From assembly GCA_003640385.1 (NCBI GenBank), contig RCAB01000009.1, forward strand, positions 248,001-312,000: a stretch of 64,000 nucleotides of DNA, in the 5' to 3' direction. This document shows positions 41,401 to 52,500 of this stretch, piece by piece (the stretch's first letter is position 1; each line of letters starts with the position of its first letter). The translations under genes and the position numbers were made by a program. Source of the DNA: Setaria digitata. Lineage: Eukaryota > Nematoda > Chromadorea > Rhabditida > Setariidae. The notes below the pieces were generated by a model. It was given only the letters and a program-made list of their open reading frames with translations. It had not been told where the DNA came from and did not search any database.

Positions 41401-42219
41401 ATACGCGGTCACTATTAATTATTGTTTTTTTCTTTTTCCCCGTTTTTTGGGATAGTCTACATTGCAGCTGCAGATGTTCGTTGGTGAATCTTATGCCTCC
41501 ACTGCAGGTTATTGATGCTAAGTAATTTTTTGTTAGATTAGACAAGTGTTGTTGATCCCTAAAAACTGTGGCAGCAAAAGCCAAGTTAGTCTTCTGAAGG
41601 AATGTCGAGCTATGCGTTACTTAGTCGAGTTTATCTCTTATCGAACCTAAGAGACTTATTCTACACAAATCTACATTTGAGTTTCCTATCAGCGCTTGGT
41701 TTCAGAAAACATTGATTTATGGAGAAAAATTGTGTAGAATTTTCTTGGAACGAATTGATAGCTACACTGGCTTGTTATCTGTCTAAAAAGATTTTGGTCT
41801 GGTGTACAGTGCAAATTGATGTTGGCATGTGATATGTTGTTGAGATTTGATTTGTATGGTGTTTTAATTATGCAATTCATCGCATCAGTGGGTTATGGAA
41901 GGATTGACAAGTTCCGTTCTAAATGTTCTGCTAGAGCCGAAATTAGAACTGGGGGTGTTGTTACTGTACCGTTAGAGGTGCTGGCAGTTCTATAGTTCTG
42001 AAGCATAATATGTGAAGATTTGTGGATCTCTTTAATTATTGGATGGGAATATTTTATCATTTCGGTTTTAAAAATGTATCTGATAAAATTTCTTCGAACA
42101 TTTCCCATCGTTGCAAGTGCTTCTTCCGCTGTCTCTCACTTTTCTCGAAACATCCTCGATGTATCATGATCACTGTGAGAGTTTCAAATTTTCTAGGGAT
42201 TTTTCTTTTTTTTTTAGTG
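41401..42219. other. Intergenic region before the aminopeptidase gene
   Basis: No supported gene. It ends in a T-rich tract and TTTTTTTTTAG immediately before TG-ATG at 42220, which looks like a spliced-leader acceptor. The plus-strand frame is open upstream from 42022, so an N-terminal extension is formally possible but would have to read through this acceptor. Confidence 0.55.
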
Positions 42220-44526
42220 ATGCTAGGAGGAATAAATCGCAGTATTTGGGGAACGTCTATGGCATCATCAATGGCTACCGTAGCTAAAGTGAAGCAAGCA
42301 ATTGACGTTGGTGAATATATGCAACGCCGCTCGAATTTGATTGTGAGACTACGTCAGGCTGTTCCGGAAATCAAAAACAAGTCACTGGTTGTGGTATTGC
42401 GGTCTGCTGCCCGCCAGTTCTATGCTCCAGATGTTCCGTATCCATTTCATCAATGTTCATATTTTCGCTACCTCACAGGTTTAAATCAACCTGATGCCGT
42501 ATTAGTTATTTCTGCTGAGTCCACACGAAAACCAAGGTCTACTCTATATGTTGAAGGTTGTTTTCCTGTTATCTCTTCATCTCAGTTATTAAATTATCCA
42601 GTTACTTGTTTATGCAGTAATAATCTGTGGCGGTCAAGAAACGCACATCGAGTGTTGTTTTGTAGAACGATCGGAAAAACAGGAATTATGGGAAGGTCCC
42701 GGACTAAGTGCTAATGAAATCGCAAGTGTTAGCGGCTTAGATGAAATCAAAGAACGAAATCAGCTGATTCTTGATTTGCAAATGCTAACTTTTAATACTG
42801 CCAGCTGTGCTGTTTCATATGATACCATAACACTTCACACAGTGAGGGATGGTCTTCCTGAGGTAAATTGAATTTTTTTAACGCTAGGGGAAAAAACTAT
42901 CTTTTCTTGACCTCAGGCATTGTTTGAATCATGATGAGGAACTTGTAATTGCTTTAGTGAAATTTGAAATATCGTGTGACATACATTTTAACACATTTTT
43001 TGGCAGAGGTTTAGGTTGGTCACTCTTGTTTTTTATCTCCATGTGATCACATTCCTTGAATATCTTCCACTCACTCTTAGATCTATTGTTAATGGCTAAA
43101 TTGAAATTAAAAGCAGATGAAATTTACTAGCAATTGAGAAGCGTTTAAAAATTGTTGTGAAATAAGTGCAAAACAATAATCTTATTAGCAGAAGTACATT
43201 ATCGTACTATTATATCCTAGTGTCAAAAGTTCAGAGGTTATAATTTCGTAACATTGACACTATCTGTTATAAAGTGGAAAAATTGAAGTTCTTGTCATCG
43301 TGTAGTACGTTTGTGCCAGTACGTAAACATATTGATTCGCTACGCTGGATTAAATCGTCAGCCGAGCAAAAACTAATGCGACGAACATGTTATATTGGAG
43401 CTCAGTCGATGAATACGGTAATGGCAAGAAGTCGAGGAGTTGGGAATGAAAACGAAATTGTCGGTCGCTTGGAGCTGGAAGTACGACGTCGTGGTGCTGC
43501 CAGTCTTGCTTATCCACCTGTAGTAGCTGCTGGTAATCGAGCTAACATCATACATTACCTGGATGCAAATAAGGTTCTTCTTTTTCAGTTGTAGCAGGAT
43601 GAAATTTGGAATTTTCAAAATTAAAATTTCAATTTTAGGCTATCGACGACAATGATGCAGTACTCATAGATGCTGGGTGTGATTATGAAGGTTACTCAAG
43701 TGATATAACTCGTGTTTTCCCGGTTTCTGGATGTTTTAGCGCTCCACAAAGAGCTATTTATGATGCCTTAAATGATGTGCAGTCTCGACTATTGGATTTT
43801 GTCAAACAAACGGAGTTGTTAACACTGAACGGAATTTACTTAGCAATGATCGAATACATTGCTACAAATCTCGTCGAAGTAGGAGTATTTTCAAGTAATC
43901 TGGAAAAAGAGGAGTTGCTTTATGTAAGTCTGCTCTTTTTTTTCCCAACAATTTTCATAAACCATGTCAGAGCTATACAAATTCGATGAAAATGGAGATA
44001 ACAGGCAAATATTGTTATTCCTCCACTGGGTAACTGAGTGAAGTTTTCAAGAGTTTTTTTTTTTTTCTTTCAGGAAGCAGATAAAATTTGTCCCCATCAC
44101 GTGAGCCATTATCTCGGAATGGATGTGCATGACACTGCTTCTGTGGCTCGCGACATTCCCTTACAATCAGGAGTCACATTTACCATAGAACCAGGCAAGG
44201 CCATTATTGGGTTTTAGTGCAAGATTGAGGTGACAGTATTTTTGGCATTAGTAAGAATTAGCTCAGTGATTACTGATGGACTGAATTGTCTCTTCTGTCT
44301 ACTTGCAGGTATTTACTTCCGGCAGGATAATGAAAAAATAAGGAGGGAATTTCGTGGCATTGGCATGCGAATTGAAGACGATATTTTGCTTGGGCCAAAT
44401 GGTGTAATGGAAGTGCTTACCAAGGATGCTGTAAGGAACCCAGAAAATATCGAACTCCTAGTTAGAAACGGACATATGGGATTAAACAATGGCGAGTTTT
44501 GCATGAAGCAGAATTTACCTCGTTAA
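42220..44526 (+). CDS. Xaa-Pro aminopeptidase 3-like metallopeptidase (M24B)
   Basis: Releases N-terminal residues ahead of proline; XPNPEP3/Icp55 orthologues act mainly in mitochondria. Exons: 42220-42556, 42666-42862, 43289-43573, 43639-43923, 44074-44194, 44309-44526, all phase-consistent. Exons 1-2 form the N-terminal creatinase-like domain ([19 protein letters not shown], then QELWEGPG). The pita-bread catalytic domain follows: [18 protein letters not shown] supplies two metal-binding Asp, [13 protein letters not shown] the His, TIEPG the first Glu, and GIGMRIEDD the second Glu, so all five ligands are present. The start is chosen at the ATG two bases after a strong TTTTTTAG acceptor; [18 protein letters not shown] could serve as a weak targeting peptide. 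The intron after 44194 has a GC donor. The acceptor of exon 3 is the least certain boundary. Confidence 0.9.
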
Positions 44527-44734
44527 TTGGCTTGAAACCCTGGATTTGTAAATTTATTTCCACAAGCATTACTTTTAATTATTTGTTTGATTCATTGACG
44601 CTTAGCTACCATTCTAAAAGGCTTTATTGACAGTACTGCCTGTTAACGATCATCTGATTACAGTATTTATAATAATTTGCTTTACCGAAACTGTTGGTTA
44701 CATGCCGTTTCAGTAGAAGTAAATTGAGCATCAA

Positions 44735-44740
44735 AATAAA
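44735..44740 (+). terminator. Poly(A) signal AATAAA of the aminopeptidase gene
   Basis: AATAAA about 210 bp after the TAA at 44526. The opposite-strand Neto-like gene has its own AATAAA on the minus strand at 44628-44623, so the two 3' ends probably overlap by about 100 bp. Confidence 0.6.
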
Positions 44741-44948
44741 CTATTACTGTGAAGAGGGTTTAATACTGTAAAATTTTGATACATTGCTTGGAATAACAGC
44801 TAAATTTACTGAAGAGGGGAGGAATGTTTACAAAAATTACTGAAAAATTCCACTCTTGCGGGATAAAGATATTTTCTGACAAAGTATAGATAAGTATGGT
44901 TTTGGAAACTTGCACTAACATGAAAATTCAATCTAATCATAATTCAAA

Positions 44949-47900
44949 TTATAATAAAGCCGAGTGAAAAGTATTCATTTCGAAGAGAGCTATGTGGTTT
45001 TGTTGTTGTTGTTGTTGCTGTTGTTGTTGTAGTTGCTGCTGTTGCTGCTGTTGATGGCGGTGAGTTTTGTAGTGATGGTGAAAATGATGAATATCCAAGG
45101 AAGGATCGAGATTCGTCAAAGAACATCTTGTTGGTTCCCAAATGACGGCATTTTTCCCATTACTATCAGTTAGTGAAGCCGATGCTACTGTTGCAGCTTC
45201 GAGCCGCTTACATTTCCTTTCTTCGATACGTCGCCTAATTCTTCGTTGCCACAAAATCACCGACATGATTAGCAATATTAAAAGGAAGATTATTGAGCAT
45301 ACTGATACGATAATATGTTGGGAATAGCCTGGAAAGTGGAATGTTATTTGAAAAAGGATACGGATAGACAAGACGATGTTATGAATCCGGACAGAACGTC
45401 CGTCTATCGATTCACACTCTTTTCGAGTATGTGAAAGAACCAAAACTAATTATGTGTTTTCGAATGAACCTGACATGTATAATGTTTAGAGTCTTTAACA
45501 TGACATTTACTTCTTTCTGAACGGCCTGAATAGAATAGACTACTCTGTGTTAGTTTGAAGTTAATTACATTATTTTTGTGGCAGTTACTAATAAAGGAAA
45601 AGGAATCCATTTACTTTAAGCATGAACTGACTAATTGAATTGGAATGGACATTTTTTTTTGGTGATTCAAACGAATTAAGTCTCAACGTATCACTCGTTC
45701 ACACCTGGAAGCAGTACATCACACTAGATATTGAATCTGGACCTAATGTCTAGATTCTAGATTCTAGCGGATTAAGCCAGTACTTACAGTCCTCCTCATC
45801 GGTGTAGTCATTTTCGGCACAATTATGTATACCGTTGCAAGTAAGCGATTTATCGATGCATAATTGAGTTCGACTTGCACAAACGCTCTGTCCGTCATCG
45901 ATGCATAGTTCACCACCTTTGCATGCGAAGCCCTGAAATTACTGATAGTTACAAAACGAGACTTAAAAACAGACTAAAGCAAGGAAGAGGCGAATAATTG
46001 GCATAAGCATGAGCATCTCAACTTCAGACTTAAGATTAGAAGTAAGTCACGCATAGTTTGTCTAAACATAGCCTACATGTGCTTGAAATTGCAGGAGTAA
46101 AAAAACTAACCTGAAGTATAACTATCAAGTATTAAAGAAATCTTAATTTGGTTTTCTGCGATTTTTCTTTCGCTTAATAACACTGTCTTAATTAACAATG
46201 CGAATTACACCTCGAAAGTTACCGCAGATTAGGCTTTTGATCGTTGGCAAAAATGTTTTTGTAAATAAGTGAGGTACACTTATTTTACCACTTACGTCTG
46301 TTCTTATCAGATTAATTTCTTAGATGATCACATCATTTCAGTTCGTTGAAAACTCTCGAAGGCAATCTTTGTTGTGCTGGTATAATATTCTGGTATGATT
46401 TTAACAACTATTAATCTTCTACGATTTGATTAATAATTGACGTCAAACTGTCACAAAATTTTTCAAACAAATTAAATTACCGAGCAGACATTTTCTTCAG
46501 GTAAAATTTTCTCAACTTCAGTCCATACCAAACGGAAACCAATCGGTTTACCCTGTTTCTCATACTTGGCTAACAGCGATGGACTCGGATGGTCCTTCGT
46601 AACAAATCTAAGATTAACATTATCCAATGATACTCTTACATTTATTATAAATAATCCATCACGTTATCTTCATATTATGATATTATAACTCTGTACAGTA
46701 GCCTCGCCTCATAAGAGGGCAGTTGAACCAATCACTATCTTTTGGAATGGTCACTATCTTATCGGACCATAGTTTGAATCATTTGTGCCACTATCGCGAA
46801 AAGATCAATTCCAGAAACAAAATTTACCTGTCAAAGCGATTAATTAAAAGAAAATGGAGCAAGTACTAAGATATGTTTATATATAAAATGTGAAAGAGTA
46901 CCGAACGACGAGACGGTTTCCTGTGGACATATATGACTTCATACCTTCTTCAGTATAATAAAGTTGACTGCCACAGAATTTGACCTGACTTGCATCTTCT
47001 CTTCTTACCATATCCAGTGATTCATGACGATAACCATCAATTATATACAGTGATGCCTTATCACATTCAGCTACAAATATATGCATATCACTTGCAACTA
47101 AAATTCATCTTAATTAACAAATTATTAGTAATTAAAACAGTTAGCAAATACTAATTTAACACGTGCTAAACTAACCCATTGTTGGTGATAACTCCAAATA
47201 TTGCACACGTATATAAATTTTTTTACCGGGATTCACACGTAATAGCCAATTACAAGTGACATTCTTTGGATACAATGCGGGATAACCGGGACTTCGTATT
47301 TCACCGTTGAATGCTTTTATATTGGTGTGACCACCGCAGTATCTCAAGTACCTCAGGTCATCGTCGAAATAGCTGCTGGCGGGTTCGAATATCGATTCTA
47401 CAAATGATCAAAAAAGGTCTCTTAACAAAATCATAAAAAAAGTCATAGAATGAAAGTCACGATGACTACGATAAGGATGATAATTTAACCTACTAGTTCA
47501 ATGTCGATCAAGCGTATTTTTTAATGATAATAAGCCTACATGAAATTTATTTTCAAGAAATATTTCCGGGTTCGGAGGTAACATATTTTTTTTCTTTTAG
47601 AGGAGGAAAACTGATAAAATTATCCGATAAAATTAACACCGATGTTAAAGAAAGGAAGAAGCGCTACAATATTATGAAAATGGTCAGAGCTACCAAATTA
47701 AATTATCATCCTTTTCATAGTCATTCTGACTCTTACTTTCTTACCTGCGATTTTTTTTATGATTTCAAAATGATATCTGCAGTTTTGCAATACACAGAAA
47801 TAAAGAGAGACTTGATAACGTGGCGAAGGAAAAACGATCGGAAAGGAAGATTGGAAAATTTGGAAAAAAAAAAAACTTTATTTCTAGCCATACTACATAT

Positions 47901-49078
47901 ACCTGTTGAATTCAATTAAATTTCAGCACTAATCATCTAATTTTTAAAGATTATTAGCTACACACAATCTCTTCGTTGTTCGTACAGAAATATTTTCTCA
48001 TGTATTCACATCCTGATGATAACTGTTGGCATAGTATTACTGCAATAATTAAACTTCGTGGATTTATTTACCCTGAATCTAGAAGTAGCACATCTAGGAA
48101 TTCAATTTGAACTAACGTAATAGTTCAACACTTGTTGTAAAAGGATTTTCGAAATATTCTGGGATTTAATGACTCATTATACATTTTATAGGAATACTGA
48201 ACGAAGAAATGTTGAATTTTAAGTATGGAGGGGACTGAAAACAAGCGACTGCAAAAGTAGGAGGAACATGAATGGCCAAAAATGTTGCGAACTACGAAGT
48301 AATATTAAATATTATTAATTTATAAGAATGATTCAAAAAAGTTTTAATTTCATCGAGCGAATATTTTTATTTCTCTCATTTTAACCATTTCATTGGCTAA
48401 TATTTGCCATTTCGTTCCACTTCTTCTTTCTAGTTTTTCATACTCATATACCGTTCTTAATTTTTGATGAAATAATCTCAGTTTTAATGACTTAACTTTC
48501 CAAGAAAGTCTTTTTGAAGGAATTTTGAAATATATAATCATGGAAATCTTTTGTCAGCCATACATAACACGGAAATAGTCATGTAGAAAGCGTGGGATTG
48601 TAAAGAATAAAAGCAAACCTTCCGTCAAAAATTGATAGCGTAGTCGGAAACCTGAATACTCATTAGTATGCGAAGAATGGAAACGGATATAAATGGAGTT
48701 TTGCATGGTATGCAATGGTTCAGGAAGTTGATTCCCACAGAAGCGCTCACCGACATGTTCGCGTCCTTGATGATCCACTACTGTTATGATAAGATAATCA
48801 TTAAGGCATTGATTAGAGCGCAAAGTACGACCTTCCAAGTGGAAATGGGTGAAAGTAAGATGGATCACCAGATCTGAAGAGGCAGTTATGTTGAAAAGGC
48901 AGTCCTGATTAGGCGGATAGCTGAACGGGTAATTGGGAGACGTCAAATAACCTCCTGATACTCCCTTCCCATGAATTTCTTGTGTTTCACATCGTTCCTG
49001 TGCTTGTTGCTGTTGTCGTCCTTCTGTTGACTTTGTGGCACCTATCATGAAAACCAATAACAGGGGAGCAACATTCAT
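44949..49078 (-). CDS. CUB-CUB-LDLa single-pass membrane protein, Neto/SOL-2-like
   Basis: Neto proteins (SOL-2 in C. elegans) are auxiliary subunits of ionotropic glutamate receptors, with exactly this order: two CUB domains, one LDL-receptor class A repeat, one membrane helix, cytoplasmic tail. Exon 1 (49078-48619) starts with a signal peptide (MNVAPLLLVFMIGATKS) and CUB1 (CETQEIHGKG, YLTSPNYPFSYPPNQDC, ERFCGN). After a 1.2-kb intron, CUB2 starts at 47397 with YCGGHTN, GEIRSPGYPALYPKNVTC, and continues through exons at about 47.0 kb (VKFCGSQLYYTEEG) and 46.5 kb (GFRLVWTEVEK). The LDLa repeat at 45.93-45.79 kb reads CNGIHNCAENDYTDEEDC. A helix (VSVCSIIFLLILLIMSVIL) then a stop-transfer RRIRRR start the last exon near 45328. 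The tail is His-rich and has Q7-L-Q10 near 45.0 kb. LEV-10 and SOL-1 relatives have more CUB domains, so Neto fits best. Confidence 0.82.
44998..45058 (-). repeat. Polyglutamine (CAA/CAG) repeat in the Neto-like cytoplasmic tail
   Basis: The plus strand shows TTG/CTG triplets repeated across about 60 bp. On the coding strand this gives Q7, one Leu, then Q10 of mixed CAA and CAG, preceded by a His-rich stretch. The mixed codons suggest moderate stability. Confidence 0.85.
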
Positions 49079-49528
49079 TCATTTATCTGTGCAACCCACT
49101 TGATTAGTTTATCTCTTTCGTAACTGTTTACTGCTTAATCAAGTTGTTTTTCCAAATTTGAATACCTTATTTGTTGTCGCTGTAAATGTCGGAGAATAAC
49201 AATTTAACGATATATCCTCAACAATAACAAATAACAATGAATTTAATACAGATATCAACATAGAAAAGTAACAGGATCTGAGGACGATAGCACCGTACGT
49301 CCTAATAAACCAATTAGAGACCGACAATCTCTCGTTCCATCAGAATTGTAAAATTCCCAGAACAATATAATAGTAATGAATGGAAACATGTGGACATTTT
49401 TTCATATTACTTAAAAACTGATGTCATTTCATTTTCCACTTGTAACAACAGTTCAAGCAATCTGTTAAAAATGCTGACTAAATCGGAGGGCTGACTGATC
49501 GACTAGCAAAAACCAATGACAATGATTA
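49079..49528. other. Short same-strand spacer between utp4 stop and Neto-like start
   Basis: 450 bp with both flanking genes read leftward. No AATAAA was found on the minus strand here. Nothing coding was recognised. The spacing would suit an operon or overlapping transcription units. Confidence 0.5.
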
Positions 49529-52500
49529 TCAATTCAGGCCGTAACGTTTAAGTCGAAAAGCGGTCTGCGAAGGTTCGGCAAGCATAATTGGAGTCGTGAA
49601 GAGCAATTTTCGGGCTGATAACCAACAAGCTTGAATGCATCGATCTCTACGCATCAAGCATAGTCCATCGTCTTCTTTTGCTTTCTTCAGTGCGCATGCC
49701 TCAGGTCCATATAGCAATACTCGTTTCTGCAAATAAAATATTAAAAGTGGGTAGAGGAAAACAGCATGTTGGATTCGCAGGGCGAAACGAAGAGTGTAAA
49801 GAGTGAATTAGAGATCTAACTACATTAAAGTCTTTTCTCCTACTCGCCTCCAACCAGCCACATCATTTACTTCCCTACAAATTACTCTCCAACCCTACCT
49901 CTTTCTTGTAAACACTATGGATAATATATACTGCTTCATATTCCTCCTAAGTCCTTTCCATTTCTCTTAGTGATTCTCCTCTCCGTCTACGGATGAGTCT
50001 CATTTCAAGCTTACCACGCCTCTCTCAGCTTTAAAAGCAAAGGAAAGGCAAAATCAAGGATGCATGCGAAACTAATCTCGTTTTTCGATGACCACCAACT
50101 TATACACTATATATATATATATATTATTAGAACTTTCCATGCTGCGCCCCAGCCATTTATCCAACTATCGTGAGACTCGGTAAATCATCATGTATAAAAT
50201 TTATTGCTCAATAACAGATACTCTCCGTATTTCTCTCAAAGCTAAATTTACGGAAGAAAGCTATTTTTCATTAAAAAATAAGTATAGGAAAGTTTTTATG
50301 ACGAAAAAATTCTAATAAATGGAAGCGAAGATTTTTAAATCAAAACATTGCTCTTTTATCTACTTTAGCTCGGTAAGCGACAATTTTCATAAGACCGAAC
50401 TCAACAGAGAGGCTCTTTAAAAAGTCGGAGAGAGGAGAAATTACCCTGACCTCTACAATCTTCTCCCTGATCTGGCTAGAATATTAATGGTACCTGTATG
50501 CAAATATCACCATATTTCCTTTTCATTACGCATCTCCTCCTTTATCCATCCTCCAAAGTCGGGTTTTCCCTCAGACCTATTTACTGAACTAAATTGCAAT
50601 ACTAACTCCTTTGATGAGTGCAATTACTCGAAAACTGCCTCGTGAGCCACCCAAAACAACACCATTTGAACTGTTGCAATCCATTTGTAAGACTACTTCA
50701 TTTGGTAACATGCATAATGCCTCTGTCGAAATTGTACTTCCACTAAGAATGTTTGTATCAGTATTATACTCAAGGAGTGTACGCTTGAGATCAGCACAAA
50801 GAATATAAAGTGAAACAGAACTGACAAACTGAACATCGATGAAGATGTTTGTGCCAGGAATTTCCAATTTCCGCAAAATCTGCAAAGAAAAAAAAATATT
50901 CCCCGGCAGAATTTTAAGAATCAATATTGACATATCTTACGCTTTGGAAAAAAAAGTTCAGTCAGTTTTAGATGCAGACTATAATCTGGTCAAGTAGACA
51001 ATTTGACTAAACTAAAAATTATTAAATGGATAAAAGCAGGAAAATAAGAGATAAAAATGCGAAATTGGAAACTTCATTTTTATAGGGTTTCTTAATGTGA
51101 AAACTAGCATGGAAAGTGAACCGAAATACAAATTTTTCTTCCTCGCAGAATAATGAAGTTAGCAGAAAGCTACAAAAGAATTTAAAAATGCAACAATAAC
51201 ATCATTGAATGGAAGTAATGAAAAAAGTGTACTAAATTATGGATTATAACTAAAAAATTTCGAGCCCTTACGATGCTCGAAACAGAAAAAAAAAAAAGAA
51301 GGATTACCTTTTCTGAAATTTCTAGAATAAAAATTTCATTCCGTGCCGTGAGCAACACAAGCGATGTTTCGGTCGTGTTAGAATGTAATTGAATTACTTC
51401 CCCCGCCTTATCTGAAAATTAATATTTATGTCAAATGCATTACTATCCTTATATGTCCTTCTTTTTCGCCCACAACATTCCATAAAATCATTATGGCTTA
51501 CAAATTGGAAGAAAAAGACCTATTTAAAAATCTATTTAAAAATTGCGTTAGGAAGCTCAGCTACGATCAAATTTGTCAACCTCAATTTAATCTTATAATT
51601 AAGAAAAAAATGTCAAAAAAGAATAATATAAAAATGTAATACAAAAACCTCTTTCGGCGATTACATCAGGATTCTCTGTTATAGAACCAGAGAGTGATAG
51701 ACAAGATATTTTTAGGCTTCCTGATGTAATAAATAAGGATCTCGATGTAAATAACGACTCTGTCCCACATATATCCACTCTCCGCAACACAGATATGCTG
51801 GATTCTTTTGAAGATTTGAAATCCAATTTGTAAAGGGTTGTTGTACAAACAGTAGAAACCGCTAACAAACTGCCTTCATGATTAAGTGCACTAAAAAAAA
51901 AAAGGAACGAAACGAAACTACGGATTAAATCAGTGGAGGGAGACAGCATTTTCGAATCTGCTTGTAGCGTGAAAATTTAAAAAGGAGAAGCTTGAAAACA
52001 GATCAAAACATAATATTTCCAAATTTATGGCCAACAACATTGGGAATAATAATCATTAGTACGAAAGATGAAGGAGACATCAATTCTAAAAACATTTCTT
52101 ACAATTCAAAAAAATGTTTTCTTCCAAAAAACAGCCATAAAACACACTTACCTCGATCTAATGAACTCTCCACGATAAGACCTTAACTCAGCAAGTTTCA
52201 TCGGGTCATTTGCCAAACAACAAATCCCTTCCTTCGAAATTCCTGTACCAGGTCTACCAGCTCTCCAAATTACAATATGGTAGTCATACTGGTAAGAAAA
52301 AAGGTCTGTACCTTGAGCGACATTACAAGTTACCTAAATATTTTCCATTAGAATGAATTGTTTTCGATGAGAGAAACTTCATCCCTAAATAATCATCATT
52401 CAACCAACATATGTTATAAACAAAAAATATAATATGTAAGGAAAGAAAACGCCTAAATTTCAAGACTAACATTTTTTAAACCATCAGCATGTTTAAAACG

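Noticed and set aside
42022..42219. N-terminal extension of the aminopeptidase from an upstream in-frame ATG
   Set aside because: A strong poly-T AG acceptor directly precedes the ATG at 42220, and the extension has no targeting or conserved features beyond being open.
47524..47919. 131-codon plus-strand ORF
   Set aside because: It lies in the first intron of the Neto-like gene on the opposite strand, is Lys/Phe/Tyr-rich like random AT-rich DNA, and shows no recognisable domain.
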